Below are positions 33,941-43,704 of a stretch of DNA of 64,000 nucleotides, piece by piece. Within the stretch, counting starts at the first letter, position 1, and every line of letters begins with the position of its first letter. Source of the stretch: Flavobacteriaceae bacterium (GTDB lineage: Bacteria > Bacteroidota > Bacteroidia > Flavobacteriales > Flavobacteriaceae); NCBI GenBank assembly GCA_947451525.1, contig CANFZM010000009.1, forward strand, positions 1 to 64,000, written 5' to 3'. The notes under the pieces are model-generated. The model saw only the letters and a list, made by a program, of their open reading frames with translations. It had not been told where the DNA came from and made no database searches. The position numbers and the translations under genes are program-made.

Positions 33941-36049
33941 ATGTCAAACAAACTTCTTCAAACTCCAATAGAATATCTAAAAGGAATTGGTCCTTCTCGC
34001 GGAGAATTACTTCGCAAGGAGCTCAATATCCATAGGTATGGCGATTTGATGAATTTATTTCCCAATCGATATATTGACCGAACACGGTATTATAAAATTA
34101 ATGAACTTCAAAATTCTACTGCCGAAGTTCAAATTATTGGTAAAATTATCCACATTAAAACCGTGGAATTTGGTAAAAACCAAAAACGATTAGTGGCTTC
34201 TTTTACCGATGAAACTGGGCAAATGGAACTCACTTGGTTTCAAGGGGTAAAATGGATTCGGGAAAGTTTAAAACTCAACGAAGTGTATGTCATCTTTGGG
34301 AAAACTACCAATTATGGTGGCCAATATTCTATGGCACATCCCGAAATGGAATTGCTAGAAGAACATAAAGCCAGTTTGCGAAGTGCCATGCAACCCGTAT
34401 ATCCAAGTACCGAAAAACTAACCCAACGTGGTGTTACCAATAAGGTAATTAATAAAGCCATGCAGCAATTGTTTATGGAAATAAAAGGGCAGTTTATTGA
34501 AACCTTGCCCAATTATTTGATGGAACAATTGAAACTTATTCCTAAGAATGAGGCCATGTTTAACATTCATTTTCCTAAAAGTCAGGAACTTTTGATGAAA
34601 TCGCAATTCCGATTGAAATTTGAAGAATTGTTCTTTATTCAATTGCAATTGATCACTAAAAATCTCATTCGAAAACATAAAATTAAAGGGCATCCGTTTG
34701 ATAAAGTAGGCGAAAACTTCACTGATTTTTACAACAATCATTTGCCTTTTGAATTGACCAATGCGCAAAAAAGAGTCATCAAAGAAATACGAAACGACAT
34801 GGGTAGCAATGCCCAAATGAACCGTTTATTGCAAGGCGATGTAGGATCTGGAAAAACTATTGTGGCGCTAATGTGCATGCTTTTAGCAAAAGACAACGGC
34901 TTTCAAAGTTGCTTGATGGCACCAACTGAAATCTTAGCCAACCAACATTTTATTGGTTTATCGGAACTTGCTAAAGATTTAAATATTACAATTAAACTAC
35001 TTACTGGTTCCACCAAAACTTCCGAACGAAAAATCATTCACGAAGCCCTTGAAAACGGAACCTTAGATATTCTAATTGGCACCCATGCTTTACTAGAAGA
35101 CAAAGTAAAATTTCAAAATTTAGGCCTAGCCGTAATTGACGAACAACATCGTTTTGGTGTAGAACAACGCTCTAAATTGTGGAAGAAAAACGATATTCCG
35201 CCACATGTTTTAGTTATGACCGCAACGCCTATTCCGCGAACTTTAGCCATGAGTTTGTATGGCGATTTAGATATCTCAGTTATAGATGAATTGCCTCCAG
35301 GCAGAAAAGCCATTCAAACCGTGCATCGATTTGATTCGAACCGATTAAAAGTTTGGAAATTTCTTAAGGACGAAATCGCCAAAGGAAGACAGATTTATAT
35401 CGTTTATCCGTTAATTAACGAAAGTGCCACCCAAGATTATAAAGATTTAATGGACGGTTACGAAAGCATTTCCCGTGATTTTCCGTTGCCGCAATACAGC
35501 ATTTCAATTGTTCATGGGCAAATGAAACCTGCCGAAAAAGAAGCCGAAATGCAACGCTTTGTTGCTGGAAAAACTAATATTATGGTAGCCACAACGGTGA
35601 TTGAAGTTGGCGTTAATGTGCCCAATGCAAGTGTGATGGTGATTGAAAGCACTGAACGTTTTGGGTTATCGCAACTACACCAATTGCGAGGTCGTGTGGG
35701 TCGTGGCGCCGAACAAAGTTATTGCATTTTAATGACAGGATTCAAATTGGGGAACGATAGCAAAACCCGCATTGAAACGATGTGTAAAACCAACGACGGA
35801 TTTGAAATTGCTGAGGTCGATCTTAAACTCCGAGGTCCTGGCGACATTATGGGAAAACAACAAAGTGGCGTTTTGAATTTGCAAATTGCCGATTTGGTAA
35901 AAGATAGAGATATTCTAATGTTAGCAAGAGAACACGCACTAAAACTTTTGAAAGACGATGCGGCAATGACCAAGCCCGAACATCAAAAAATGAGAGAAAT
36001 TTTCATTGAAATGAGTGCCAAAAAGAACATTTGGAACTATATTAGTTAA
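33941..36049 (+). CDS. recG: ATP-dependent DNA helicase RecG
   Basis: RecG remodels stalled replication forks and branch-migrates Holliday junctions. The 702 aa contain the N-terminal wedge/OB domain (about 60-150, VQIIGKIIHIKTVEFGKNQK), then a superfamily 2 helicase core with Walker A GDVGSGKTIVALM (about 304), DEQHRFGVEQR, TATPIPRTLAMSLYGD and the final QLRGRVGRGAEQSYC (motif VI). It has the usual size. Bestrophin follows by 11 nt on the same strand. Confidence 0.97.
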   Translation: MSNKLLQTPIEYLKGIGPSRGELLRKELNIHRYGDLMNLFPNRYIDRTRYYKINELQNSTAEVQIIGKIIHIKTVEFGKNQKRLVASFTDETGQMELTWFQGVKWIRESLKLNEVYVIFGKTTNYGGQYSMAHPEMELLEEHKASLRSAMQPVYPSTEKLTQRGVTNKVINKAMQQLFMEIKGQFIETLPNYLMEQLKLIPKNEAMFNIHFPKSQELLMKSQFRLKFEELFFIQLQLITKNLIRKHKIKGHPFDKVGENFTDFYNNHLPFELTNAQKRVIKEIRNDMGSNAQMNRLLQGDVGSGKTIVALMCMLLAKDNGFQSCLMAPTEILANQHFIGLSELAKDLNITIKLLTGSTKTSERKIIHEALENGTLDILIGTHALLEDKVKFQNLGLAVIDEQHRFGVEQRSKLWKKNDIPPHVLVMTATPIPRTLAMSLYGDLDISVIDELPPGRKAIQTVHRFDSNRLKVWKFLKDEIAKGRQIYIVYPLINESATQDYKDLMDGYESISRDFPLPQYSISIVHGQMKPAEKEAEMQRFVAGKTNIMVATTVIEVGVNVPNASVMVIESTERFGLSQLHQLRGRVGRGAEQSYCILMTGFKLGNDSKTRIETMCKTNDGFEIAEVDLKLRGPGDIMGKQQSGVLNLQIADLVKDRDILMLAREHALKLLKDDAAMTKPEHQKMREIFIEMSAKKNIWNYIS

Positions 36050-36060
36050 AACAAAAAAAC

Positions 36061-36924
36061 ATGGTACAATACAACCCTAAAGACTGGATTACTTTTATTT
36101 TTAAATTTCACAAATCGGATACCTTCCGACAGTTAATTCCGTTAATGATTTTCATTGGATTTTACTCGGGAATTATCTGTTTTTTGGAAATGGATTATTT
36201 TAAATTGGAAGAAAGCAGCCACGTTAAAGGCATTTCGATAATGCATACCACCGTTGGTTTTGTATTGTCCTTATTGCTAGCCTATAGAACCAATACCGCT
36301 TACGATCGTTGGTGGGAAGGACGAAAATTATGGGGTGCATTGGTAAACAATTCTAGAAATTTAGCCATAAAACTTTCGGTGATATTACAAGAGGAAAAAG
36401 ACCGCCATTTTTTTAGAAGATTAATTCCGGGTTATGCTTCTATTTTGCAAAAGCATTTAACCAATGAGGAATCTGCCAAAGTACTTTTTGAAGATTTAGA
36501 TTTAGAAATAGACCACCAAAAACACCGTCCAAATCAAATTGCTAAAATGATTTTTCAAAAGGCAAACGATTTGTATAAATCCGAAAAAATAACGGGAGAC
36601 CAATTGATTATAATAAATTCGGAATTGCAATCTTTCACCGATGTTTGTGGTGCTTGCGAACGAATAAAAAACACTCCAATTCCTTATTCTTATAGCGCTT
36701 TTATAAAAAAGTTCATATTCTTTTACATTATGACTTTGCCTTTTTCCTTTGCTTTTACTTTAGGATATTATGTTATTCCGGTAGTAATTTTTATCTTTTA
36801 CGTGCTAGCAAGTTTGGAATTAATTGCCGAAGAAATTGAAGATCCGTTTGGTTTAGACGAAAATGATTTACCAATTGCAAAAATAGCCAGCAACATAAAA
36901 AAACATGTTGAAGAACTTCTATAA
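36061..36924 (+). CDS. Bestrophin-family anion channel, 287 aa
   Basis: A membrane protein of the bestrophin/UPF0187 family (YneE-like). It shows about four transmembrane stretches and the family hallmark TAYDRWWEGRKLWGALVNNSRNLA (about 79-102, shown in part as YDRWWEGRKLWGALV). Bacterial bestrophins form pentameric ion channels in the inner membrane; ion preference cannot be read from the sequence. It starts 11 nt after recG and probably shares its transcript, without obvious functional link. Confidence 0.9.
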   Translation: MVQYNPKDWITFIFKFHKSDTFRQLIPLMIFIGFYSGIICFLEMDYFKLEESSHVKGISIMHTTVGFVLSLLLAYRTNTAYDRWWEGRKLWGALVNNSRNLAIKLSVILQEEKDRHFFRRLIPGYASILQKHLTNEESAKVLFEDLDLEIDHQKHRPNQIAKMIFQKANDLYKSEKITGDQLIIINSELQSFTDVCGACERIKNTPIPYSYSAFIKKFIFFYIMTLPFSFAFTLGYYVIPVVIFIFYVLASLELIAEEIEDPFGLDENDLPIAKIASNIKKHVEELL

Positions 36925-36993
36925 TGTAAGTTAATTACTAATATTCAATAGTTAAATAAAAATCAATTAAACTCATTTTTCCTTGATAAACAC

Positions 36994-37001
36994 TAAATTT
37001 G
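36994..37001 (+). promoter_or_regulatory. -7 box of the RND efflux operon
   Basis: TAAATTTG fits TAnnTTTG and lies 46 nt before the adaptor gene. No clear -33 is visible. Confidence 0.55.
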
Positions 37002-37047
37002 TAAGGATATTTTTTATGTAACAATTTCCCAAATTTATTCAAATAAA

Positions 37048-38106
37048 ATGAAAATAAAGCACCTAATTATTACCTTATTACTCCTTTCTATTGGCGGATT
37101 AATTGCTTATAGAATTACAAAAAATAATGCAGAGGGCGACAAAGGGAAAGGAAAAGGCGATAAAAAAGACCCTATTGCAGTTACTGGATTAGTATTGAAA
37201 GGACAAACTTTTAATAATAATCTATCCCTTTCAGGTTCTATTGATGCGAACGAGCAAGTGGAGATTCGCAGTGAAGTTTCGGGTTTAGTAGAACGTATTA
37301 ATTTTCAAGAAGGAAGCAACGTTGCTAAAGGCCAAGTGCTTTTTAAAATTAATGATATCGAATTAAGAGCCCAATTGGCACAAGCCAAAACCAAAGAATC
37401 TCTTGCATTCGAAAATGAAAGACGCGCTAAATTGCTGTTGCAAAAAGAAGCCATCAGCCAAGAAGAATACGATATTGCAAGTGCCGATTATCGTTCTGCG
37501 AAAGCACAAACCCAATTAATTAGTGCTCAAATAGGGAAAACATCGGTTAAAGCACCCTTTTCTGGAAAGATCGGATTGCGAAATATTTCCCCAGGAACTT
37601 ATGTAACGCCTGCTGTTTTAGTTGCAAATTTGGTGAATGTTGGCAAACTGAAAATCACTTTTTCTATTCCCGAAAAATATGCCTCGCAAATAAAACTTAA
37701 TACTACTTTAAATTTTACAGTTACCAATTCAACTGAAAAATATGCTGCTAAGGTATACGCCATCGAACCCGGAATTGATATTAATACCAGAACGCTTCAA
37801 GTTCGTGCTCTTGCAGATAATTCCGCAGGAAAATTATTGCCTGGAACTTTTGCCAACATTGATTTACCTTTAGATATGATTAAGGATGCCATTGTAGTGC
37901 CTTCGCAAGCAATTGTTCCAATACAAAAAGGGAAAAAAGTGTACATTACTAATAATGGCCAAGCCAAAGAAGTTAAAGTAGAAACAACTACTAGAACCGA
38001 TACTTCTGTTTTGGTGCTTTCGGGTTTAAAAATTGGAGATACCTTAATTACTTCTGGCGTAATGTCTTTAAAAGATGAGGCTCCTATAAAAGTGACTGTT
38101 AAATAG
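37048..38106 (+). CDS. RND efflux periplasmic adaptor (membrane fusion protein), 352 aa
   Basis: An N-terminal signal anchor (IKHLIITLLLLSIGGLIAY) is followed by a short Lys/Gly-rich linker, then the barrel-sandwich (lipoyl) domain (IRSEVSGLVERINFQEGSNV, about 75-95), an alpha hairpin (about 105-150), the matching second half (KAPFSGKIGLRNISPGTYV), the beta-barrel and the membrane-proximal domain. It links the RND pump to the TolC-like channel. The next two genes encode these partners, making a complete tripartite operon of the HAE-1/HME kind. Confidence 0.94.
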   Translation: MKIKHLIITLLLLSIGGLIAYRITKNNAEGDKGKGKGDKKDPIAVTGLVLKGQTFNNNLSLSGSIDANEQVEIRSEVSGLVERINFQEGSNVAKGQVLFKINDIELRAQLAQAKTKESLAFENERRAKLLLQKEAISQEEYDIASADYRSAKAQTQLISAQIGKTSVKAPFSGKIGLRNISPGTYVTPAVLVANLVNVGKLKITFSIPEKYASQIKLNTTLNFTVTNSTEKYAAKVYAIEPGIDINTRTLQVRALADNSAGKLLPGTFANIDLPLDMIKDAIVVPSQAIVPIQKGKKVYITNNGQAKEVKVETTTRTDTSVLVLSGLKIGDTLITSGVMSLKDEAPIKVTVK

Positions 38107-38199
38107 TAATTAGTTACTAGTAATTAGTGATTAGTTTTCGACCATAAATCCTTCGTTTTCTAAAAATTAGAAATCGATAATCAGAAATCAACAAGCCAA

Positions 38200-41100
38200 A
38201 TGAGTTTATCTACTTTAAGTATAAAAAGACCCGTATTAACTATAGTGCTGAACTTAACCATTATTTTGTTCGGAATTATTGGCTACACTTTTTTGGGTGT
38301 CCGGGAATTTCCGTCCATTGATCCGGCACAAATATCCATTAGAACCGATTATGCTGGAGCAAATTCGGATATTATCGAATCGCAAATTACAGAACCTATT
38401 GAAAAAGCCATCAATTCTATAGATGGTATTAAAAATATAACTTCCTCAAGTGTTCAAGGATCCAGCACCATTACCGTAGAATTTAATTTAAATAAAGATT
38501 TAGAAACTGCTGCCAATGATGTTCGGGATAAAGTAGCCCTTGCTGCAAAAACGCTTCCCAAAGATATTGATGCACCACCGGTAGTTTCTAAAGCCGATGC
38601 CAATGCCGATGCCATCATATCGATGACCATTCAAAGTGATTCCAGAAGTCAATTAGAATTAAGTGATTATGCCGAAAACACTATCGGACCACGATTGGAA
38701 ACCATTCCTGGAGTAAGTGGAATTCAAATTTGGGGACAAAAACGATACGCCATGCGTTTGTGGATTGACCCCGTGAAATTGGCTTCTTATGGCGTTACCG
38801 TTTCGGATGTTAAAGATGCCTTAAGCCAACAAAATGTTGAATTACCTTCTGGAAAATTAACTGGAAACAATACCGAACTTACAGTGAAAACTGTTGGAAA
38901 TCTTTCCAAACCAGAAGAATTCAATAACATTATTCTAAAAACTGACAACGATAAAACAGTAAAATTTAGTGATATTGGTTTAGCAGAATTAGGTCCAGAG
39001 GTTATTGAAACTAAAATGACGCAATCGGGTTCTCCTTTGGTAGGTATCGCAATTGTGCCACTTCCGGGAGCCAATTATCTGGATATTTCTAAAGAATTTT
39101 ATAAGAAATTTGATGTTCTTAAAAAAGAATTACCCAAAGACATTCATCTAAATATTGCAATTGACAATACGTTATTTGTAAAAAAATCGGTAACGGAAGT
39201 TGCAGAAACTCTAGGGATTTCGATACTATTAGTAATCTTAATTATCTACTTATTTTTTAGAGATTGGGCCATTGCATTCCGACCATTAATTGATATTCCG
39301 GTATCGTTAATTGCAACATTCTTCATCATGTGGATGTTTGGATTTTCCATCAATGTGTTGACATTATTAGCAATTGTGCTAGCCACAGGTTTGGTGGTAG
39401 ATGACGGAATTGTAGTCACCGAAAACATCTTCAAGAAAGTAGAAGAAGGCATGTCGCCAATTGAAGCTGCAATTAAAGGATCAAACGAGATTTTCTTTGC
39501 CGTAATTTCAATTTCGATTACATTGGCAGCAGTATTTCTACCGGTTATTTTCTTAGAAGGATTTGTCGGACGACTCTTTCGAGAGTTTGGAGTAGTGATT
39601 GGTGCTGCGGTACTAATTTCGGCATTTGTTTCGCTAACGTTAACACCAATGTTGAATGCTTATTTAATGAAAGGTGGCGAACAAAAGAAATCGAAATTTT
39701 ATAATTATACGGAGCCTTTTTTCCAAAAACTAAACAGCGGTTATGCGGAAGCTTTAAAAAGTTTTATGAAAAGAAAATGGCTTAGTTTTCCAATATTAGT
39801 GGCTTGTTTCGGATTGATTTATCTGTTTTTCAACATTCTTCAAAAAGAGACTGCTCCTTATGACGATCGAAGTGCTTTGATGATGAGTGTTACTACTGCC
39901 GAAGGATCGTCTTATGAATATACCGACCGATTTATGCAGGAACTTTCGCAACTTATTGACGATTCTATTCCAGAGAAAAAGGTGAGTTTGATTATTACAT
40001 CACCAGGATTCAATGCTTCTGCGGCTAACAGCGGTAGAATTAGAATTGCCTTGGTAGATTCGGATAAAAGAAACCGTTCCCAAAAAGAAATTGCCGAAAA
40101 GCTTACCAAATGGACTAAAAAATATTCGGATGCCAAAACATCTATTATTGAACAACCTACTATTGCAGTAAATAAGCGTGGTGGTTTGCCAATTCAGTTC
40201 ATCATTCAAGCGCCTTCGTTTGAAAAATTAGAACAAAAAATTCCGGAATTTATGGACGAAGTTAGTAAAGACGAGACTTTTTCTATTACCGATGTGAATT
40301 TGAAATTCAACAAACCCGAAATCAACGTTACTATTGACCGTGAAAAAGCCGAAAGTCTTGGCGTTTCCGTTTTAGATATTGGGCAAACGCTACAACTTTC
40401 GTTAAGTGGACAACGTTTTGGGTATTTCATGAAGAACGGAAAACAATACCAAGTTATTGGGCAATTTGAAGAAAAAGACCGCGCCAAACCTTTAGATTTA
40501 ACTTCGATGTTTGTTAGAAACAATAAAGGAGCCTTGATTCAAATGGATAATGTGGTGAAAATTGAGGAAAAAAGTAATCCACCACAATTGTATCATAACA
40601 ATAGAAACATGTCGGCAACGGTTATGGCAGGTCTTGCTCCAGGCAAAAGTATTGGCGACGGAATTGAAGCCATGGATAGAATAAAAGCCAAAGTTCTTGA
40701 TGATAGTTTTACCACCGATTTAGGCGGAGAATCTAGAGATTTTGTTGAAAGTGGATCCAATACTTCGTTTGCATTTGGATTGGCTTTATTGCTGATTTTC
40801 TTAATACTTTCGGCACAATTTGAAAGTTTTATCGATCCATTAATTATTATTTTAACAGTACCTATGGCAGTAGCTGGAGCCTTATTTTCACTTTGGTTAT
40901 TTGGGCAAACTTGGAATATTTTTAGTCAAATTGGAACCGTAATGTTAATTGGATTGGTTACCAAAAACGGAATTTTAATTGTTGAATTTGCCAACCAATT
41001 ACGTGAACAGGGAAAATCCAAATACGACGCCATTGTAGAAGCAGCGGAAGCACGACTTCGACCAATTTTAATGACCAGTTTAGCCATTTCATTAGGTGCT

Positions 41101-41286
41101 TTGCCAATTGCCTTATCTCTTGGAGCAGCTGCAACTAGTAGAATTGGTATGGGTGTTGTTATTGTGGGTGGAACTATTTTCTCCTTAGTATTGACACTTT
41201 TTGTAATTCCAGCAATTTATTTAATGTGGTCTAAAGCACGCAAACACCACCCCGAATTTGATAATTTAGAAGCATTTGAAAAATAA
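38200..41286 (+). CDS. RND-family efflux pump permease, AcrB-like, 1028 aa
   Basis: A proton-driven inner-membrane pump of normal length with 12 membrane helices and two large periplasmic loops. It starts SIKRPVLTIVLNLTIILFGI, contains the proton-relay Asp pair in LATGLVVDDGIVVTEN (about 400-407) and the matching Lys in GLVTKNGILIVEFANQL (about 925). These match the HAE-1 (drug/hydrophobic) subgroup better than the metal pumps. The substrate is unknown. It follows the adaptor gene by 93 nt, a gap with short repeated words (agtaattagt), and is followed by the TolC-like gene 4 nt downstream. Confidence 0.95.
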   Translation: MSLSTLSIKRPVLTIVLNLTIILFGIIGYTFLGVREFPSIDPAQISIRTDYAGANSDIIESQITEPIEKAINSIDGIKNITSSSVQGSSTITVEFNLNKDLETAANDVRDKVALAAKTLPKDIDAPPVVSKADANADAIISMTIQSDSRSQLELSDYAENTIGPRLETIPGVSGIQIWGQKRYAMRLWIDPVKLASYGVTVSDVKDALSQQNVELPSGKLTGNNTELTVKTVGNLSKPEEFNNIILKTDNDKTVKFSDIGLAELGPEVIETKMTQSGSPLVGIAIVPLPGANYLDISKEFYKKFDVLKKELPKDIHLNIAIDNTLFVKKSVTEVAETLGISILLVILIIYLFFRDWAIAFRPLIDIPVSLIATFFIMWMFGFSINVLTLLAIVLATGLVVDDGIVVTENIFKKVEEGMSPIEAAIKGSNEIFFAVISISITLAAVFLPVIFLEGFVGRLFREFGVVIGAAVLISAFVSLTLTPMLNAYLMKGGEQKKSKFYNYTEPFFQKLNSGYAEALKSFMKRKWLSFPILVACFGLIYLFFNILQKETAPYDDRSALMMSVTTAEGSSYEYTDRFMQELSQLIDDSIPEKKVSLIITSPGFNASAANSGRIRIALVDSDKRNRSQKEIAEKLTKWTKKYSDAKTSIIEQPTIAVNKRGGLPIQFIIQAPSFEKLEQKIPEFMDEVSKDETFSITDVNLKFNKPEINVTIDREKAESLGVSVLDIGQTLQLSLSGQRFGYFMKNGKQYQVIGQFEEKDRAKPLDLTSMFVRNNKGALIQMDNVVKIEEKSNPPQLYHNNRNMSATVMAGLAPGKSIGDGIEAMDRIKAKVLDDSFTTDLGGESRDFVESGSNTSFAFGLALLLIFLILSAQFESFIDPLIIILTVPMAVAGALFSLWLFGQTWNIFSQIGTVMLIGLVTKNGILIVEFANQLREQGKSKYDAIVEAAEARLRPILMTSLAISLGALPIALSLGAAATSRIGMGVVIVGGTIFSLVLTLFVIPAIYLMWSKARKHHPEFDNLEAFEK

Positions 41287-41290
41287 AATC

Positions 41291-42592
41291 ATGAAGAATT
41301 ACTTATATACCGCGCTCCTTTTGTTAATTGGAATCCAATTGCAAGCACAAAGTGTTCTAAAACTAGAGGATGCTGTGAAAATTGCTTTGGAAAACAATTA
41401 CGATATAAAGATAGCAGCCAATAATTTAAAAATAGACGAAACCAATTCTAGTGCTGGAAATGCCGGAATGTTGCCTTCTATTAATGCAACTATTGTCAAT
41501 ACGAATAGCCTTCAAAACATTACCCAAACTCAAGGTGATGGTTCTCAAAAGTCTTTGAATGGCGCCAAAAATCTAGCATTAAATTATGGCGTTGGTTTGG
41601 ATTGGACCATTTTTGACGGTATGAAAATGTTTGCCAAACGCGAACAATTGAAAGTTCTTCAAAAACAAGGAGAAGCCGAACTTAAAATGACCATTTTCAC
41701 CAAAATAAGTGAAGTATATACCACCTATTTTGATTTGGTACAACAACAACAACAATTGGCAGCATTAGATACCGCATTGGTAATTTCCAACCAACGATTG
41801 ACTACTGCCCAAAATAGATTTTCCATTGGTAAAGCTGCTAAACTAGAAGTATTGAATGCTCAAGTCGATTTAAATACCGATACCAGTTCGCAATTAGTTC
41901 AGTTGGAAACGTATCTAAATACTAAAATAAAACTGAACGAAATTCTAGCACGAGATACCGCAACCGAATTTAAAGTTATAGATAAAATTGTCCTAGACGA
42001 TAAATTGGTTTTACAAGATTTAAAGGGTTTGGCCGAAAAACAAAATGCCCAATTGCAGGCACAAATTCTAGCCAAAAGCAGTTCGGAATTACAACTAAAA
42101 CAAGTAAAAGCTGGAAGATATCCAACAGTTAAAATAAACTCAGGATATAATTTTAGCCATTCGGAAGCCTCGTTGGGATTTGTAACCCAATCGCAAGGCA
42201 GAGGTTTAACTTATGGATTTTCGGCAGCACTGCCTTTATTTAATGGATTTTATCAATCTCGAAATGAAAAAATTGCTAAATTCCAATTGGATAATGCCAA
42301 CCTAGTCGTGCAACAACAACAAACCGCTTTAGCATCCCAATTGGGCACCGCTTTTCAAAGTTACCAAACCAATATGCAATTGACAAAAGTAGAAGAAAAA
42401 AACGTAAGCATTGCCAAACAAAATCTAGATATTACCTTAGCTAAATTCAAAATTGGTACCATCACTCCAATAGAATATCGAACTGCTCAATTGAATTATG
42501 TACAAGCTTTAGTGCGCTTTAGCAATGCACAATTTCAAACCAAATTGTATGAAATTAGTTTGAAAGAATTGAGTGGTAGTTTGGGGTTTTAA
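41291..42592 (+). CDS. TolC-family outer-membrane channel, 433 aa
   Basis: A signal peptide (NYLYTALLLLIGIQLQAQ) precedes two repeats of the outer-membrane efflux protein domain, long coiled-coil helices rich in Gln and Ala (for example QQQQQLAALDTALVISNQR, ALASQLGTAFQSYQTN). It provides the outer-membrane exit for the RND pump just upstream. The ATG at 41291 is preferred; an in-frame TTG at 41276 lies inside the pump gene. The three genes probably form one transcript starting near 37005. Confidence 0.94.
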   Translation: MKNYLYTALLLLIGIQLQAQSVLKLEDAVKIALENNYDIKIAANNLKIDETNSSAGNAGMLPSINATIVNTNSLQNITQTQGDGSQKSLNGAKNLALNYGVGLDWTIFDGMKMFAKREQLKVLQKQGEAELKMTIFTKISEVYTTYFDLVQQQQQLAALDTALVISNQRLTTAQNRFSIGKAAKLEVLNAQVDLNTDTSSQLVQLETYLNTKIKLNEILARDTATEFKVIDKIVLDDKLVLQDLKGLAEKQNAQLQAQILAKSSSELQLKQVKAGRYPTVKINSGYNFSHSEASLGFVTQSQGRGLTYGFSAALPLFNGFYQSRNEKIAKFQLDNANLVVQQQQTALASQLGTAFQSYQTNMQLTKVEEKNVSIAKQNLDITLAKFKIGTITPIEYRTAQLNYVQALVRFSNAQFQTKLYEISLKELSGSLGF

Positions 42593-42614
42593 AGAATCAA
42601 AAAAATAGTACAAT

Positions 42615-43268
42615 ATGAAAACTAAACATTTATTAGTTATAATTGCATTTTTTATGGCAGTGTCTTCTAAGGCTCAAGTTGCCGATTCGGTAAAAGTATA
42701 CCACGAAATGGCTTTTGATTTTGTAGGGATGCAAACACCCCTTTTGACAAAGAATTTTTTTGGAATTAGTTTAGATTTGAAAAGTTACGTCTATCCTAAA
42801 TGGGCAACGGGCGTAAATTTTTCGTATTCACAGAAAATAATTAACAATAAGTTCAATTATAATATGGGAACTCCTATTGTTCAATATTATGAAATTGGTT
42901 GGATAAATCAATTTGATTTTGTTCAAACTAATAAACTTAGATTGGCTGCTTCTTTAACTACTGGAATTGCTATTTCTCGTCTTGCCGATAATGATGACAA
43001 AATAGAAAGACATGGCAAGTATGGAAATGTATATGTGCCTAGAGGTATAGCAACCGATAATTTATTTATTATCGAACCTGGTTTTGAAACCTCCTATAAA
43101 ATATACAACGGAAACCATTACTCTGATATTTACATTACTACAAAGGCTAAATATCGGTTTGCCTTTGGCGGACCAAAATATGGAGACATCAGTGATTTTA
43201 ACGGAAGTTACATTGGAATTGGATTGTCAGTTGTTGGGTTAGTTGGAGACATACAGAAGCATAACTAA
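42615..43268 (+). CDS. Outer-membrane beta-barrel-like protein, 217 aa
   Basis: A signal peptide (MKTKHLLVIIAFFMAVSSKAQ, first 20 residues shown in part) is followed by alternating hydrophobic strands with aromatic residues (GISLDLKSYVYPKWATGVNF, ITTKAKYRFAFGGPKYGD). It is probably an outer-membrane or periplasmic barrel protein; no named family is recognised. It starts 22 nt after the TolC-like gene and may be the distal member of that operon, without known role in efflux. Confidence 0.72.
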   Translation: MKTKHLLVIIAFFMAVSSKAQVADSVKVYHEMAFDFVGMQTPLLTKNFFGISLDLKSYVYPKWATGVNFSYSQKIINNKFNYNMGTPIVQYYEIGWINQFDFVQTNKLRLAASLTTGIAISRLADNDDKIERHGKYGNVYVPRGIATDNLFIIEPGFETSYKIYNGNHYSDIYITTKAKYRFAFGGPKYGDISDFNGSYIGIGLSVVGLVGDIQKHN

Positions 43269-43381
43269 GTACCTAATCAAGCGAAGTTAAGTTACTCCTA
43301 ATGCTAATCTAAATTATTATAATTGTGTTTATTTAATAATTAATTTCCATAATCTATTAAACATTAATATTTCAATTTAAA

Positions 43382-43489
43382 ATGACAGCAACCAAAAAAG
43401 TATTGCTAATTAATACACATTTAAAGTATCCAAATTGATTTGAAGGAAATTTTAATAGATCTTTTAATCAAAATGACATCGATTTTTAC
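43382..43489 (+). pseudogene. Remnant of an NAD(P)H oxidoreductase (MdaB/flavodoxin-fold) gene
   Basis: Translation from the ATG reads MTATKKVLLINTHLKYPN, stop, FEGNFNRSF. The LLINTHLKYPNxxEG pattern is the N-terminal flavin-binding strand of MdaB-like quinone reductases, where Trp (tgg) normally stands at the stop (tga). A second stop follows within 27 codons and the rest of the gene is missing. The match is short and from memory of the family, so confidence is limited. Confidence 0.4.
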
Positions 43490-43621
43490 TTCTAAACTTT
43501 CTTAAATTTTGGTAATAAGTTGATTGTTTTAAAATCAAATAAACTTTATTCAAACTTTTATCTTTATGGAATTAAGCTTTTTAGTAATTTGTAAAACTTG
43601 CTTTTCAAAGTTATTTTTTTT

Positions 43622-43629
43622 TATATTTG
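43622..43629 (+). promoter_or_regulatory. -7 box of the amidohydrolase gene
   Basis: TATATTTG fits TAnnTTTG and lies 75 nt before the start codon. Confidence 0.5.
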
Positions 43630-43704
43630 TGACTTTAGTTACTTAAAATTATGAATTTGAGTAATCTAAAAAAAGCAAAATATACCCCAAAAATAACCTA
43701 AACA

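Larger units (their letters stand above)
43269..43704. other. 436-bp gap with a gene remnant and a promoter
   Basis: This AT-rich gap contains a short decayed reading frame at 43382 and a -7 box at 43622. Nothing else is convincing. Confidence 0.6.
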
